Positions 9,854-20,837 of a stretch of 64,000 nt of DNA are shown in pieces. Source of the DNA: Amyelois transitella (lineage: Eukaryota; Arthropoda; Insecta; Lepidoptera; Pyralidae); the NCBI RefSeq assembly GCF_032362555.1, contig NC_083536.1, positions 7,068,001 through 7,132,000 on the forward strand. Direction: 5' to 3'. The position numbers and the translations under genes were made by a program. The first letter of the stretch is position 1. Each line of letters opens with the position of its first letter. The notes below the pieces were generated by a model, which worked only from the letters and a program-made list of their open reading frames with translations, did not search any database and had not been told where the DNA came from.

Positions 9854-10740
9854 GAACGATTGGATTGCTTCGAACTTGGAACGTAGGATTCTTTCATGAG
9901 TGGGACTTAAAAGTTGAAATTCGGATCTAAGATAATCTGGAGCTAGGGTATTATTAAGTATATATTATAAAGTTGGCAAAGAATATGAAGATTCCTACGT
10001 TGTCGGATGGACAGCCACTTAAGCTGAGAACGGAATTCAGAGACATGGTCATACTTACAAAGACAGAAAATAAATCTGATACAATTATTGAGAAGACGTT
10101 CAAGCTTATTAAGTTGTTCTTCAGTTAGATTTAGACAACACACATCAGCATAATCAATAATGGGTATAACAATCTATTTTATTCTATAAAACTGACTTTG
10201 CCTTAATCTTAGTGGTGTGAATCCTGTAAGAAGCGTAGATAAGGTCATGTCGAGAAAATGCTGGAGCAGGATGCTGACCATGAAGCATGATATTATCGAG
10301 TGATGAGGTCAATATGTGGTCAAGCCAGGTGTCAGGGGAGTCCTTATTGACGTGAGTGGCATTAAAAGGAAGAACCGAAAGATTGAAGGAGTCAACAATA
10401 TCACGAAGTTTACAAGAAGAAGAGGTGTCGAGTAAGAGGTTAGTATTGATATCACCGAATACAAGGAATTGAGAGTATACAGAAGCAACAGGATCAAGTA
10501 CTGTCTCAAGAGAAGAAAAATAGTTTATTCCTGGTGGACAATACATAACCCCCAATACAATTTTCTGGTGGCTCACTTCAACTTCTATAAAGATGTATTC
10601 GGCTGATGCCGAGTAAGAAGAGGGAGATTGGAACAAAATTTTATACGAAAGATTGCTGCGTAAATATATGGCTACACCTCCACCAACTTTATCAGTGCGG
10701 TCATTTATTAAATATTCATAAAATATTTAGATAACCAGCA
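9854..10740 (-). mobile_element. Jockey copy with RT deleted (endonuclease joined to C-terminus)
   Basis: From 10740 down to 10184 the minus strand reads an AP-endonuclease of Jockey type: DKVGGGVAIYLRS, GDINTNLLL, and SRHDLIYASY near its end. From 10143 to about 9943 it reads the region after RT (CLNLTEEQLNKLERL, CKYDHVSEFRSQLKWL). The whole RT of about 400 codons is missing between them. The protein then continues to 9854 and, beyond the copia insertion, at 5455-5590. It resembles the larger Jockey at 12271-22440. Confidence 0.8.
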
Positions 10741-11892
10741 AAGATGTCTCAGCGTGTTTCTCGATCTCTCGAAAGCATTCGACACCGTTTCTATCCCACT
10801 TCTCTTAACAAAACTGGAATGCATTGGAATACGTGGCCTCCCTCTCTCCATATTTCGTGATTACCTTGTAAATCGTACACAATGTGTCAAAATAGACGAT
10901 ATTGTAAGTGATCAACAGGAACTAGTTTTCGGCGTACCGTAGGGCTCAATTCTCGGTCCCACCCTCTTTTTAGTATATAATAACGACCTTTGTAAACTAA
11001 GCATACCTAATTGTCAAATATACACGTATGCAGATGACACAGCACTTGTTATAAACGGTCGGGATTGGAGTGAAGCCTTTTCAAATGCAGAATTAGCTCT
11101 GTCCACAGTTATGTCCTGGCTTGATTCAAATTTATTAACTCTAAACTTAGCCAAAAGCAACTATATAACCTTTGCTATAAATGCTTCTACCCTACCTTTA
11201 GATAATGAATTCTCACTTAAAGCTAATAAATGCCGAGCATTCAATAATAACTCCCTGTGCACATGCACAGTCATATCAAGGACCACAACCGCTAAATATC
11301 TTGGAATATTTGTAGATCAATATCTTAAGTGGGACCAACATATTGCTTTTTTGAAAAACAAAGTAAGGAAACTCATTTATGTTTTCCGAAATTTAAACTC
11401 TGTTGCCGATTTAAGTACCCTTAAGGTCGTATACTTTGCGCTATGCCAATCCATTTTACGTACTGTATCGCAGTATGGGGTGGAGCTGTAAAAACAACGC
11501 TGCTACCGCTTGAGCGAGCGCAAAGAGCGGTCCTTAAGGTTATGATCAAAAAGCCTTTTCGGTTCCCTACTCAACAACTATTTTCAGAGATATCAATCAT
11601 GACAGTCAGGCAACTATTTATCTCCATGTTGCTGCTTCGTAAGCACTCACAGTTGGTGTATGATCCGACACTACATACCCGAAAGCGTAGATGGGACCTA
11701 GTATGTTCTACACCACCACATAGGACTGTTTTTGCTGCACGGCATTTTGAAGTAATTAGCTGTATTATGTATAATAAGGCCAATAAAATATTAAAAATAT
11801 ACCCTTGCACAAAACGTGTTGTCAAATTCAAAATTAAAGAGTGGCTTTTGACATTAAATTACTCTGACACGGAAAATCTATTGCCTAAATAA
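10741..11892 (+). pseudogene. Non-LTR reverse transcriptase fragment (CR1/Jockey type)
   Basis: An RT fragment that begins within the palm (VFLDLSKAFDTV) and is therefore 5'-truncated. It carries the YTYADDTALV active site and the usual thumb and C-terminal region (TAKYLGIFVDQYLKWDQHI, PLERAQRAVLKVM). At 10940-10942 the conserved GVPQG motif is interrupted because the Gln codon is TAG. A second break lies near 11460, where the frame shifts between LCQSIL and TYCIAVWGG. It stands head-to-head with the minus-strand Jockey endonuclease. Confidence 0.85.
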
Positions 11893-12270
11893 TATCAATA
11901 ATTAATAAAATTTATTTAATATACTTAGTCCACGTATCTTTTCTTATTAATATATACGATGTTCACATCGTTGTACATAAATTGTTACCACAAGGCGGTC
12001 TAGAGTTATTGCAATAGTTTTAAGTTTATCTTCAATTATACATATTAATAAAACTCTATCCTTAGTTAACTATTGTGTTAACTCAAAATAATTCCCAGAA
12101 TACAGATTCGTCTAGTTTGGGAATTATTAAATCAGTGTACATTTTACTTCAACTTAAATAAACAAACATCATTACATCCTACCGGATCTTCCGTGATGCC
12201 TTCTACCAATCAAGATACAGGTTTATTCTTAGTTTGATGGTGGATGGCTGAGCGTTGGACCAGATTAGAA
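11893..12270. other. AT-rich 3' flank of the RT fragment; no gene
   Basis: Contains AATAAA-like signals (near 11905, 12045, 12155) and no coding-looking frame. It is probably the 3' UTR of the plus-strand RT fragment, followed by a boundary with the minus-strand Jockey tail at 12271. Confidence 0.4.
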
Positions 12271-12518
12271 AATGTTTGTTTGTTTGTTTGTTTGTAAACT
12301 CTTTATTGCACATAAAAATAAATAAAACAAATTGCAAAACAGTTATTGGACTTAGAAGAATATGTACAATGGCGGACTTATCCCCAATGGGATTTCTTCC
12401 AGTCAACCAAAATATAAAGGAAAATCCATAATTAAAAGGCAGCGCACATAAAAAGCATTGAGATGCAGTAAAATAAACAATAAATTTCTACATATCTAAT
12501 TAAAGATAAACATACATA

Positions 12519-12522
<4 letters not shown>

Positions 12523-12551
<29 letters not shown>
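12523..12551. repeat. (AT)n microsatellite
   Basis: About 14 AT units in the 3' UTR of the minus-strand Jockey. Confidence 0.95.
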
Positions 12552-12555
<4 letters not shown>

Positions 12556-12574
12556 TACATATTTATAAGTACAC

Positions 12575-14737
12575 TCAATTGTTAGATGCATCAGAACACA
12601 GTCTTTTGATAAGTGATTTAAAAGAACTAAGGTTCAGAGCAGATCTCGTATCTTGTGGGAGGTTATTCCAAAGCTGAGCAGAACGAACACTAAAAGACAA
12701 GCCATAAGTCCGAGAAGAATAAGGAGGAATAAGTAGTTTAAGATTATTATGAGATCGCATGCGACTATCCGTCACACGGAACGAGAAATTTTTATGAAGA
12801 TAGTGAGGAAACGAAGGATTAAAAAGGATATTAAACAAGAGAGATAGTGTGTGAACATTACGTCTAAGGCGAATGGGGAGCCAATTCAATTGGCGACGAA
12901 ACTCAGAAACATGATCGAATTTGCGAAGACCGAAAACAAAGCGAATGCCCTGGTTCTGTAAACGCTCTAATTTGTCAAGCAACTCTTCAGTAACGTTAAG
13001 ACAAGCCACATCGGAATAATCAAGAAGAGGAAAGAGAAGTGATTGTACAAGTAAAATTTTAGTGGCGGTGGGTAGAAATTTTTGCATTCGGCGAAGTGAA
13101 TGTAACGATACATACATCTTACGGCTGATTTCATTGATATAGGGGCTCCACGAAAGAGTTTGGTCCATGATGATACCCAGATTAGTCACTTTGGAAGATA
13201 AAGGAATAATATTGTTATCCAGAACCAAACTAGGAACCAACATATTTGCAAATCTTGAAATATAATGTGGGCTACCTATAACAATAGCCTGAGACTTGGC
13301 AGCGTTAACTAAAAGACCAAAACGGCCTGACCAATCTGCAATTCTCTCCAAATCCAAATTTATGGTACTAAAAGCATCGTGAATATTATCCAAACTGGAA
13401 GACGCATAGATCTGCAAGTCATCGGCATAAAGATGAAAATTAGAGGAAAGAGACGCAGTAATACCATCAATGAAAATTGAGAACAGAACCGGAGATAGAA
13501 TGCCACCCTGCGGAACACCAGCCACTAGATCACACCAATTTGAAAAGCAATCATTCAGTTTTACACGTTGTCGACGTCCAGTTAGATAAGATGAAAACCA
13601 ACAGAGGGAATTTAAGGAAAAATTTAAAGAACGTAGTATTTCAATTAAGACATCAAAATCAACTGTATTAAAAGCACTAGTAAAATCCAAAAGAACGAGT
13701 ACGGTAAGCTTTTTATTATCAATATTGAAACGTATGTCGTCTGTTATTTTCACTAGAGCTGTCGTAGTACTATGGCCACATTTAAAACCCGATTGAAAGG
13801 AACTTAACATATTGTAACGTGATAAGTGGGCACTTAACTGTTGATGGACGTGATATTCTAAGATTTTAGAAAGTATTGAGAGAACAGAAATAGGGCGTAA
13901 GTGAGATGGACAAGAAGGAGGGTTTTTTTTAGGAAGAGGAATTATGTGAGCAAGTTTCCAAGCAGCCGGGTAGACACCCGTTGAGATAGAGCAGTTTATA
14001 ATATCTGTAATAAAAGGGGCAATCATTTCCGCAATTGGTTTAACCATATCAAGAGATATACCGTCATCCCCAACCGCCCTAGACTTTATGGACTTGATTA
14101 ATCTTATAACGTCATCAGCGGTAATTTCGTTTATACAAAAAGAGGGGAAATCAAAAGCAGGACGAACAGCTAGACTAGCAAGCGTAGCCTGCTTAGTGAC
14201 TGATGGAAAATTCCGAGGGGAAGAACAAAAGTGCCTATTCAAATCATTGACGTCCATAACAAAATTCTCGTCAGGCCCACGCTTGCCGAAACCTAGACCC
14301 TTCAAAAACTTCCATAGCTTGCCAGGTGGACAGTTTTCCACATTTGAGTGAATGTAATTACGCTTAGCCTCCCTACACTTTTTATTGCAATGGTTGCGGA
14401 GACATAAATAAGCAGAATGGCTTTCTTCAGACGGGCATTGACGTAATCGTAACTTGGCTCTGTCTCTTCTGGCCATGCACTTTCTGATTTCAGGTGTGAG
14501 CCAAGGAGCTGGGTTATATTTAATACGAACAGGATGAACAGGAGCATGTTTATCAAACAGGGATAACAAAATTTCATAGAATTTAGAGACTTTTGAATTG
14601 ACATCTGGGGCAATCAAAACAGCGTTCCAGTTCGCATTATTAAAATCAGTTAAAAATGAGTGTTCAAATGTATTAACACCTTTTATATGAACGATGTATG
14701 TACATAATATGTTGCTGAAAAGAGTCAATAAAACCAA
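12575..14737 (-). pseudogene. Jockey ORF2 reverse transcriptase (endonuclease truncated)
   Basis: A 720-codon open frame. It starts in the linker after the endonuclease (DKHAPVHPVRIKYNPAPWLT), then an RT with LLDFTSAFNTVDF, AGVPQGGILSPVLFSIFI and the active site HLYADDLQIYA. The C-terminal region follows (LLDYSDVACLNVTEELLDKL, FDHVSEFRRQL, AQLWNNLPQDTRSAL). It lacks stops, so the RT itself may be intact. The first 20 or so residues are read across a deletion junction and are not native. Target-primed reverse transcription would need the lost endonuclease. Confidence 0.9.
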
Positions 14738-15003
14738 TTTCTTATCAGTATATAGCCAGGTAATGCAACCAAAAATGAATCAAGGCAAGGCTTCAGCCAA
14801 GACTCTGAAACCAGAATTGCTTGGAGATGTTCAACCGTTCCAAGTTCTAGGAGGTCAGTGTAGTGGGCTGCTACGCTTTGAGCATTGATGTGGCAAACAT
14901 TAAAATATTTTCTAACGGGCATCAAGTCTTTACGCACTAAATCACCAAGTGAGACGGCATCATGAAAAGAATCTTCCCCAGCCGACTCAAAAGAGTCATC
15001 CAT
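14725..15003 (-). pseudogene. Jockey ORF2 endonuclease, N-terminal remnant
   Basis: 92 codons beginning MDDSFESAGED. They contain the first conserved block of AP-like endonucleases (FNVCHINAQSV) and ILVSESWLKP, with the catalytic Glu in SESW. The frame ends just after PGYILIRN, where related copies continue with the rest of the nuclease (compare 25779-26912). About 150 codons are deleted, and the join is out of frame with the RT. Confidence 0.85.
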
Positions 15004-15401
15004 TAATAAATGATATTAGTTATATACTACTTAAAATATAATAAGATATACCTACTTAATATATTAAAACAGAATACAAGTCTTAAATAAGTGCACTACC
15101 ACCAAATCTGCAATGGCCTGCCGGCTTACAACGTAAGTAGTCAACCAACTCAATTCACGAACTTAACAATATTATAAAAAATAACAAAGTAAATTGTCAC
15201 TGTAAAAAACTTAGGTTTGAACAAAAGTTAAGTGTCTTAGTATACAGTATACAGAAAAAAAATAATAATAATAAGAAATTAAATTTAGACAGGAACGTAC
15301 CGAGAAAATTGCATTAGACGGAACGCACCGTTTGAAAGCAAACTAAAAACAAAACGAATTGTCACTGTCAATGCCACAAATTATTTGGCAGTTGTTCTGT
15401 C

Positions 15402-15409
15402 ACTTACTG
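15402..15409. repeat. 8-bp target-site duplication of the MULE-like element (second copy 21418-21425)
   Basis: ACTTACTG occurs directly outside both ends of the 6-kb element. Eight to eleven bases is the range known for MULE/Foldback insertions. Confidence 0.85.
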
Positions 15410-15989
15410 ATGTGCGTGTGCTCTGAGGGCCACTCTCTCGAATTTCTTTGAAAACATGTTCAGGATTTAGTGAAGATTCCCAAAGAATTGTGAAAGTTGG
15501 AACCAGATTTTGTGAAAATCAAATAAGGGAATTATGGGCTTTAAAGTTGGACCCTCAATCCGCACATAGAGGATTGAGGGTCCACTTGTACCGGATAAAC
15601 TAAGGGCACTAAAGAAAAAGTCTTTACGCCAAAATGTAAGATAATGCCAAGCAAAAATTGCGGACACAAGAAATTACAAGAAAAACATTGTATTATTTTC
15701 CATACCTGCGTTCAAAATGGACCCTCACGTGGAAAGATTATTACGCTTATAATAACAAAACCATTAACTTTTGGCTACTCTTTGAAACCCTATATTATAG
15801 TATATAAATTGTGACATTTTGTGAAAGAAATAACAGATCACGATATCATGTTGGTTAAAAATTATCACCTAGTTAAAATTCGGACCCTCAGTCGTCCACT
15901 TTTTGGTTTTCGTTTTGTTTCGCTTAACGTATGATAGCTAACAAAAACACAAAATTGTCTCCTTTTGTGGAAAAAAATGTGCTACAAAT
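15410..15989. repeat. Left terminal inverted repeat of the MULE-like element
   Basis: About 580 bp, reverse complement of 20838-21417, with only scattered mismatches. It contains a secondary inverted pair around 15549-15582 (GGACCCTCAATCC and GGATTGAGGGTCC), and the phrase GGACCCTCA recurs near 15718 and 15886, as expected for transposase-binding subterminal repeats. Confidence 0.9.
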
Positions 15990-16186
15990 ACAGTACCATT
16001 GGTTAATAAAAACATCTTTTATTGTATAAGAAAATCAATTTTAATTTAGTATGAAAATAATGAAATAGGGTGACAACATTTTGCATAACTTACTAAAAAT
16101 TATTACTAAAAATAGCTTTTTCAGAATGTTTTTTTTTAAATGTCTAAAATTTGTAATGGAAGCAGCGTTGGACTTCATTTACCCTT

Positions 16187-18334
16187 TTAAATTGCAGCAT
16201 AGATTAATAAATGTAGAGTTATCGGTATTAATAAACTTGGTTCGATTTTTCTCTTATTATCATCATAACATTGGAAATTACTATTTATTAAAACATGACA
16301 TTTGTAATGACCAATACTATCTGAAAAGGGTGGAGGAACAAATTCAATAGCTCCGATGAGTTCATATACCTTTGATTTTATTCTTATTGTATATGGAATA
16401 TTCAATAAGCAATGCTCACCGGTACCGTTTAAGTCAACTGTAATTATAACGTGTAATTCGTAATTTACAGATACGTTAGAGCCACAATGAAGACATAACT
16501 TAGATGATTCGTCAAAACAAATCGCGTCCTCCAAAGACTCAATCCCAAAAACGGATAACATATCCAAATTGAGTGGTAAGAAAGCAAATTGTCTTTCAAT
16601 TGAAATCGATGTACAAAACTCGTTAACACATCGTTTTGAAAATAAGGCACTATAAAAATGATTCAAAAGAACAGTTTCATGAAAACTTGCCACATTACTT
16701 TGGCAATCAACAATAACGACGTCGTTATTTAATTTTAGTAAAGATTCTTTAAAGTAATGTTTGAGTGCTAAATCTGCTCGGATTTTGTATGGATCGTAAC
16801 TTATTGTTGTACCTGCCAAACATTTAATGTACATTGAGATTAATTCAGAGCTGAACATGTTAATCAAATCATGTATATATTGATTTTGAATATAACCGAA
16901 ACACAAAAGAAAAAATGTTGAATCTAGTCCGCAAGTATTTATAATTTTTGTTTGTCTATTATTAACTTCAACAGTAGAACATAAGTTACCGTTTTGCATA
17001 TGTTTAATTTGTTTAAGTATTTTAGTAGCTGTATCGTCATCTGTACCTTCTCCTCTCCAATTTTCAACTAATGAAGGCTTATCTGAAAAAACGGAGTCCT
17101 CATTAAGTACTTTAACTAACTTGGCCTTTTTTATAATTTGTTTTTTCTGAGAATGTTTCCTTTTTCTTCTATTAACACCTGTTTTCTTCACAACTTTATT
17201 GGTAACTCCATTTTCTAGGTCAACTTTTGACGACTTAAGGTCACCTTCTATATATTGTGCAAAAATCTGAATGAATTCATCTATTCTGTATTTCTGTGTT
17301 TTAGTTTTGAAGATTAAATGTTTAATTGTTTTAAAAAAGCTTTCCACACCCGCAGACGATGGAGTCAGATTGTCAGATTTAAAAAGAGAAACTAATATAT
17401 TAGACCATAGTGGAAGTTTGAATAATATCCTACGCAGTGTAGCCGCAATTGTCGGCAAATAGAATGGATTGTCTTCTCTAGCATCAGTATCGTGATTATC
17501 GTTATTGTATTTTTTTAAAAGAACTTCTTTATCAAACCAAGAAAAGAAATCGTTATTAACTTCATGTTCCTCAAATACAAAATCTATACTCTCGGTGTGT
17601 TCATTATCATCTAATGGTGGAAAACAAACGTCTTTATTTTTTAAAATGCTGTCGAGTTTTCTTTTTGTAAAAGATATTTTTTTACTGTAGCACACGTCTA
17701 ATATGTCCTTAATAGTACTTTTCAAATTATCAAAATCTTCACATTTTTTTAAATAATATATGCATCTAATATAGAATAATTTGATTTCATTGTCAATTCC
17801 TTGTAGACATGGTAAATTGTGCAACGTTTTGATGAAGTGGCTCGTATCGAGTCTAACATAAACAGGTGGCATTTCTAGATTGGTTCCACTCAAAATATAA
17901 AATAAATGTTCAATGTATGTTTTAGTAGAAGTGAATTCAGTAAAAGTTGTGATCACAGCTGATATTAATGCTGCACAATCATCAGTTATGACTTCTTGAG
18001 GCTTCATCCCATCTACACTATAATTCCAGATCCTTAACCAATTACAAATAGATACATGGCTATGAGAATCAGTTACCATCTGAAAAATTGGGACGGAACG
18101 CAAATTTTTATCGCACGTGATTAGTCCTTGGTACAAAAACAGACGTTTGGTAATAGTTGCACCATTTGGAAGAGAAACTGCTTTAAAAATTGAGCCTGTA
18201 GCATCAATAGTTATTGTTGACCTATTTGTTGTTTCACAGTACACTTTGTAGAAATCAACTTGTTGTTGGCTCCAAAAGTGGACAGTAAAATTTGGAAATG
18301 TAATAATTTGGCGAAATAAATTTTTGTATTGTCG
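16187..18334 (-). CDS. MULE-like transposase catalytic region fused to a USP-like (C19) cysteine-protease domain
   Basis: Residue numbers count from the codon at 18244; the frame is open from 18334. The DDE core is Asp14 in TIDATGSI, Asp88/89 in ITDDCAAL, and Glu301 in AGVESFFKTIK, preceded by RLDTSHFIKTLHN. This order and spacing match MULE transposases. A Lys/Arg-rich segment follows (358-378, RRKRKHSQKKQIIKKAK, a likely nuclear signal). Then comes a second domain with a Cys box NTCGLDSTFF (Cys438), a CLHC zinc pair (584-587) and a His box IGHYKCHVL (His646) ending CYDDN (660-663). That is the Cys...His...Asp layout of ubiquitin-specific proteases. Ulp1 and OTU proteases are known passengers in MULEs; a C19-like one is unfamiliar to me. 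The N-terminus is encoded in another frame (18211-19155). Confidence 0.72.
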   Translation of the reverse strand, partial: RQYKNLFRQIITFPNFTVHFWSQQQVDFYKVYCETTNRSTITIDATGSIFKAVSLPNGATITKRLFLYQGLITCDKNLRSVPIFQMVTDSHSHVSICNWLRIWNYSVDGMKPQEVITDDCAALISAVITTFTEFTSTKTYIEHLFYILSGTNLEMPPVYVRLDTSHFIKTLHNLPCLQGIDNEIKLFYIRCIYYLKKCEDFDNLKSTIKDILDVCYSKKISFTKRKLDSILKNKDVCFPPLDDNEHTESIDFVFEEHEVNNDFFSWFDKEVLLKKYNNDNHDTDAREDNPFYLPTIAATLRRILFKLPLWSNILVSLFKSDNLTPSSAGVESFFKTIKHLIFKTKTQKYRIDEFIQIFAQYIEGDLKSSKVDLENGVTNKVVKKTGVNRRKRKHSQKKQIIKKAKLVKVLNEDSVFSDKPSLVENWRGEGTDDDTATKILKQIKHMQNGNLCSTVEVNNRQTKIINTCGLDSTFFLLCFGYIQNQYIHDLINMFSSELISMYIKCLAGTTISYDPYKIRADLALKHYFKESLLKLNNDVVIVDCQSNVASFHETVLLNHFYSALFSKRCVNEFCTSISIERQFAFLPLNLDMLSVFGIESLEDAICFDESSKLCLHCGSNVSVNYELHVIITVDLNGTGEHCLLNIPYTIRIKSKVYELIGAIEFVPPPFSDSIGHYKCHVLINSNFQCYDDNKRKIEPSLLIPITLHLLIYAAI

Positions 18335-19155
18335 TCATGAGACATAGTCAACAAAGATAAAACTACATCATTGTGAAATTGCCGGCCAATCCTTTCATCT
18401 GACTTAATTTTCCGTAGGGCACTAACAGTTGGTAATACCGGTGGAGATGATACATTTTTTAAATCATCAGGTCCCTCAGATAATAGCTCAGAAGCTAAAT
18501 CTTTGTGCACTGCGATAGCCGGTCTGTGTTTTAATATCTTCGCTAACTTTTGTCGCTTATACGGGCTCCGCTTAGATTTTTTTAAGACATTGTGTTTGTT
18601 TTCGAGACAAAAGTTCGATACACTGCAGGAGGCTGTATGAAAATTGTGAGTCCTTTTAAAAATATTAACATTGATTTGTGCATTGCACTGAGAACAGTGG
18701 CCTTTAACTACGACTTGTTCACTTGAAATTTTGCTCGTCTTTAGAACCCATGTGCACGGTAATTTTGAATTCAGCCAGTTAGAATCACACCGTTTCTTGA
18801 TAGATCGAACGGGTTTAATTTTTTCCCACTCATGTACATCAATATCAAACGAGAATGATGAAGAATTATTGACCGACTCTTTAGCAGACACAGAATCAGC
18901 AGCTGTTGTGGTGTCTATTGAAGGGTTGGTGTCGATAACATCGCTGGACAGGTTTTCTGTACTTATAGAACAGCGATGCCGCAAGAATGACATGTGCAGA
19001 GCTTTACTAGACATTCTTCCATTAATTTCTTGAGACATTTTTAAAAATATTGGATTGTTATATTTAATGTGTACATCTTGCAGATTAGCTATATATTTTG
19101 TAAATAATGATATTTGTTCTTCTATTGGAACAGATGGTATGCGTCCTCTTGGCAT
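18211..19155 (-). CDS. N-terminal part of the MULE-like transposase, one base out of frame with the catalytic part
   Basis: The natural start is the ATG at 19155 (MPRGRIPSVPIEEQ); codons further upstream are read from the RTE insertion. The frame holds a Cys/His cluster GHCSQCNAQ ... HNFHTASC, which resembles the DNA-binding zinc fingers that precede MULE cores, then basic segments (KKSKRSPYKRQKLAK). Near 18300-18334 coding character passes to the catalytic frame, which is open up to 18334 and reads naturally there (FRQIITFP, VHFWSQQQVDFYK). The offset equals loss of one base. A run of five A's lies there, but no canonical slippery heptamer, so mutation is likelier than programmed frameshifting. 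The joined protein would be close to 1,000 residues. Confidence 0.65.
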   Translation of the reverse strand: MPRGRIPSVPIEEQISLFTKYIANLQDVHIKYNNPIFLKMSQEINGRMSSKALHMSFLRHRCSISTENLSSDVIDTNPSIDTTTAADSVSAKESVNNSSSFSFDIDVHEWEKIKPVRSIKKRCDSNWLNSKLPCTWVLKTSKISSEQVVVKGHCSQCNAQINVNIFKRTHNFHTASCSVSNFCLENKHNVLKKSKRSPYKRQKLAKILKHRPAIAVHKDLASELLSEGPDDLKNVSSPPVLPTVSALRKIKSDERIGRQFHNDVVLSLLTMSHDDNTKIYFAKLLHFQILLSTFGANNKLISTKCTVKQQIGQQ

Positions 19156-19190
19156 GGTTATAGGTCTGTTGAGAAAAATCCCTATTATAT

Positions 19191-20176
19191 ACATACATAC
19201 ATACATACATAAAATCACGCCTCTTTCCCGGAGGGGTAGGCAGAGACTACCTCTTTCCACTTGCCACGATCTCTGCATACTTCTTTCGCTTCGTCCACAT
19301 TCATAACTCTCTTCATACAAGCTCGGCGGTTTCGGGTACTTTTGACCTGACCCTTTACCAGGACGTCCTTAATTTGATCAAGATACGTTCGTCTAGGTCT
19401 TCCCACTCCGACCTTTCCCTCCACACTCTCCTTGTATATCTGCTTAGTCAACCTGCTTTCATTCATCCTCTCCACATGACCGAACCATCTTAACATACCC
19501 TTTTCTATTCCTGTAACTACATCTTCTTTCACATCACAACATTCCCTTATCACGCTGTTCCTTATCCTGTCACTCAATTTCACACCCATCATACTCCTTA
19601 ACGCTCTCATTTCCACTGCATTTATTCTGCTTTCATGCTTCTTTTGCCATACCCAACTTTCACTCCCATACATTAATGTCGGGACCAACACGCCCCTGTG
19701 CACAGCCAGTCGAGCCTTTTTGGATAGTTTCTGACTGCTCATAAAGGCATGCAAAGCTCCATTCACCATGTTCCCCGCGTTCACTCTCCTTTCAATATCA
19801 CTATCATACTTGCCATCTGATGTAAACTTTGATCCTAGATATACAAACTCTTTCACTTGCTCCACTTTTTCTCCTCCAATCAAAATATTACATGCTGTCA
19901 TTTCTTTCTCCATTTCAAAAACCAGTGTTTTAGTTTTACTTACGTTCACTTTCATTCCTTTCTCTTTTAAAGCTTCATGCATACAGTTTACCATCTCCTG
20001 TAACTCCTCCGCTGATGACGCCAGTATAACCTGATCGTCGGCATAGAGCAGACATTTGACGAGTAACTCATTCATCCTTAATCCACTTTTAGACTCTTGC
20101 AAATCTGTCAAACAGCTATCCATAAATAGGTTGAACAGCCACGGTGACGCAACACATCCTTGCCTAACGCCTTTCT
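19191..20176 (-). mobile_element. RTE-like non-LTR retroposon, 5'-truncated, with 10-bp target duplication
   Basis: The 302-codon frame at 20123-19215 starts inside the RT palm, includes the CLLYADDQVILAS active site and thumb (VYLGSKFTSDGKYDSDIERRV), and runs to AYPSGKEA, followed by the (TATG)n tail. The direct repeat CCTATTATAT flanks it at 19181-19190 and 20177-20186, so both ends are exact. It inserted just upstream of the MULE start codon and is younger than that element. RT is incomplete and the endonuclease absent, so it is immobile on its own. Confidence 0.93.
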
Positions 20177-20837
20177 CCTATTATATTATTAAATAAAATA
20201 TACGTTATCAATAATTTAGAGAAGATTGTAATCAAATTTCATAATAAAGACATCATACATCTGGTAAATTACAATAGTACACTATAACAGGCACTTATGC
20301 GTTAAAACATTATAGATACCTGGGCGAGAAAAATCTGACATCAGTGTAGGTCAGATATACACGTGAAAAAAATCAATATCATAGCAGTATATTCAACTTT
20401 AGGAGAAATTTAATTAGTGTGTACCTAATAGTAGTTGTTAAATTATAAGACTAGGTAGGTACTATCGAAATCAGACTTACTTTAAATCAAAAGTTTGATT
20501 TCCTTGAACGCGAGTGTCTTGCTTGTACAAAGATACGATTGCACATTAAATATTTATAAATGCATTAACGTAATTATCACTGTTTCATAGAACTCGCAAC
20601 AAATCCTTATCACCAATCACTTCCGATGCACTCACATAAACGATATTGCTTACTAAACTAATAGCGACTATTGTGCAACACAAAAACATCACTCAGAATT
20701 AACACTACCTACATTAAAAATTAAAGGTGGGCAAAAACAAAATTAATGTCACCCTACCCACATACATTAATAGTCAATTCAGTGTAAATTAAAATTTGTT
20801 GTTTTAACGTAATTATTATTATTAACAAATTATATCA

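Noticed and set aside
19191-19210. (ACAT)n runs as possible telomeric or CRISPR-like repeats
   Set aside because: They are the tails of RTE and SINE copies, each located right at a target-site duplication.
18211-19320. A 369-codon frame beginning upstream of 19155
   Set aside because: Its first 55 codons are the RTE tail read out of frame, including a run of CMYVCMY from the TATG repeat. The true start is the ATG at 19155.
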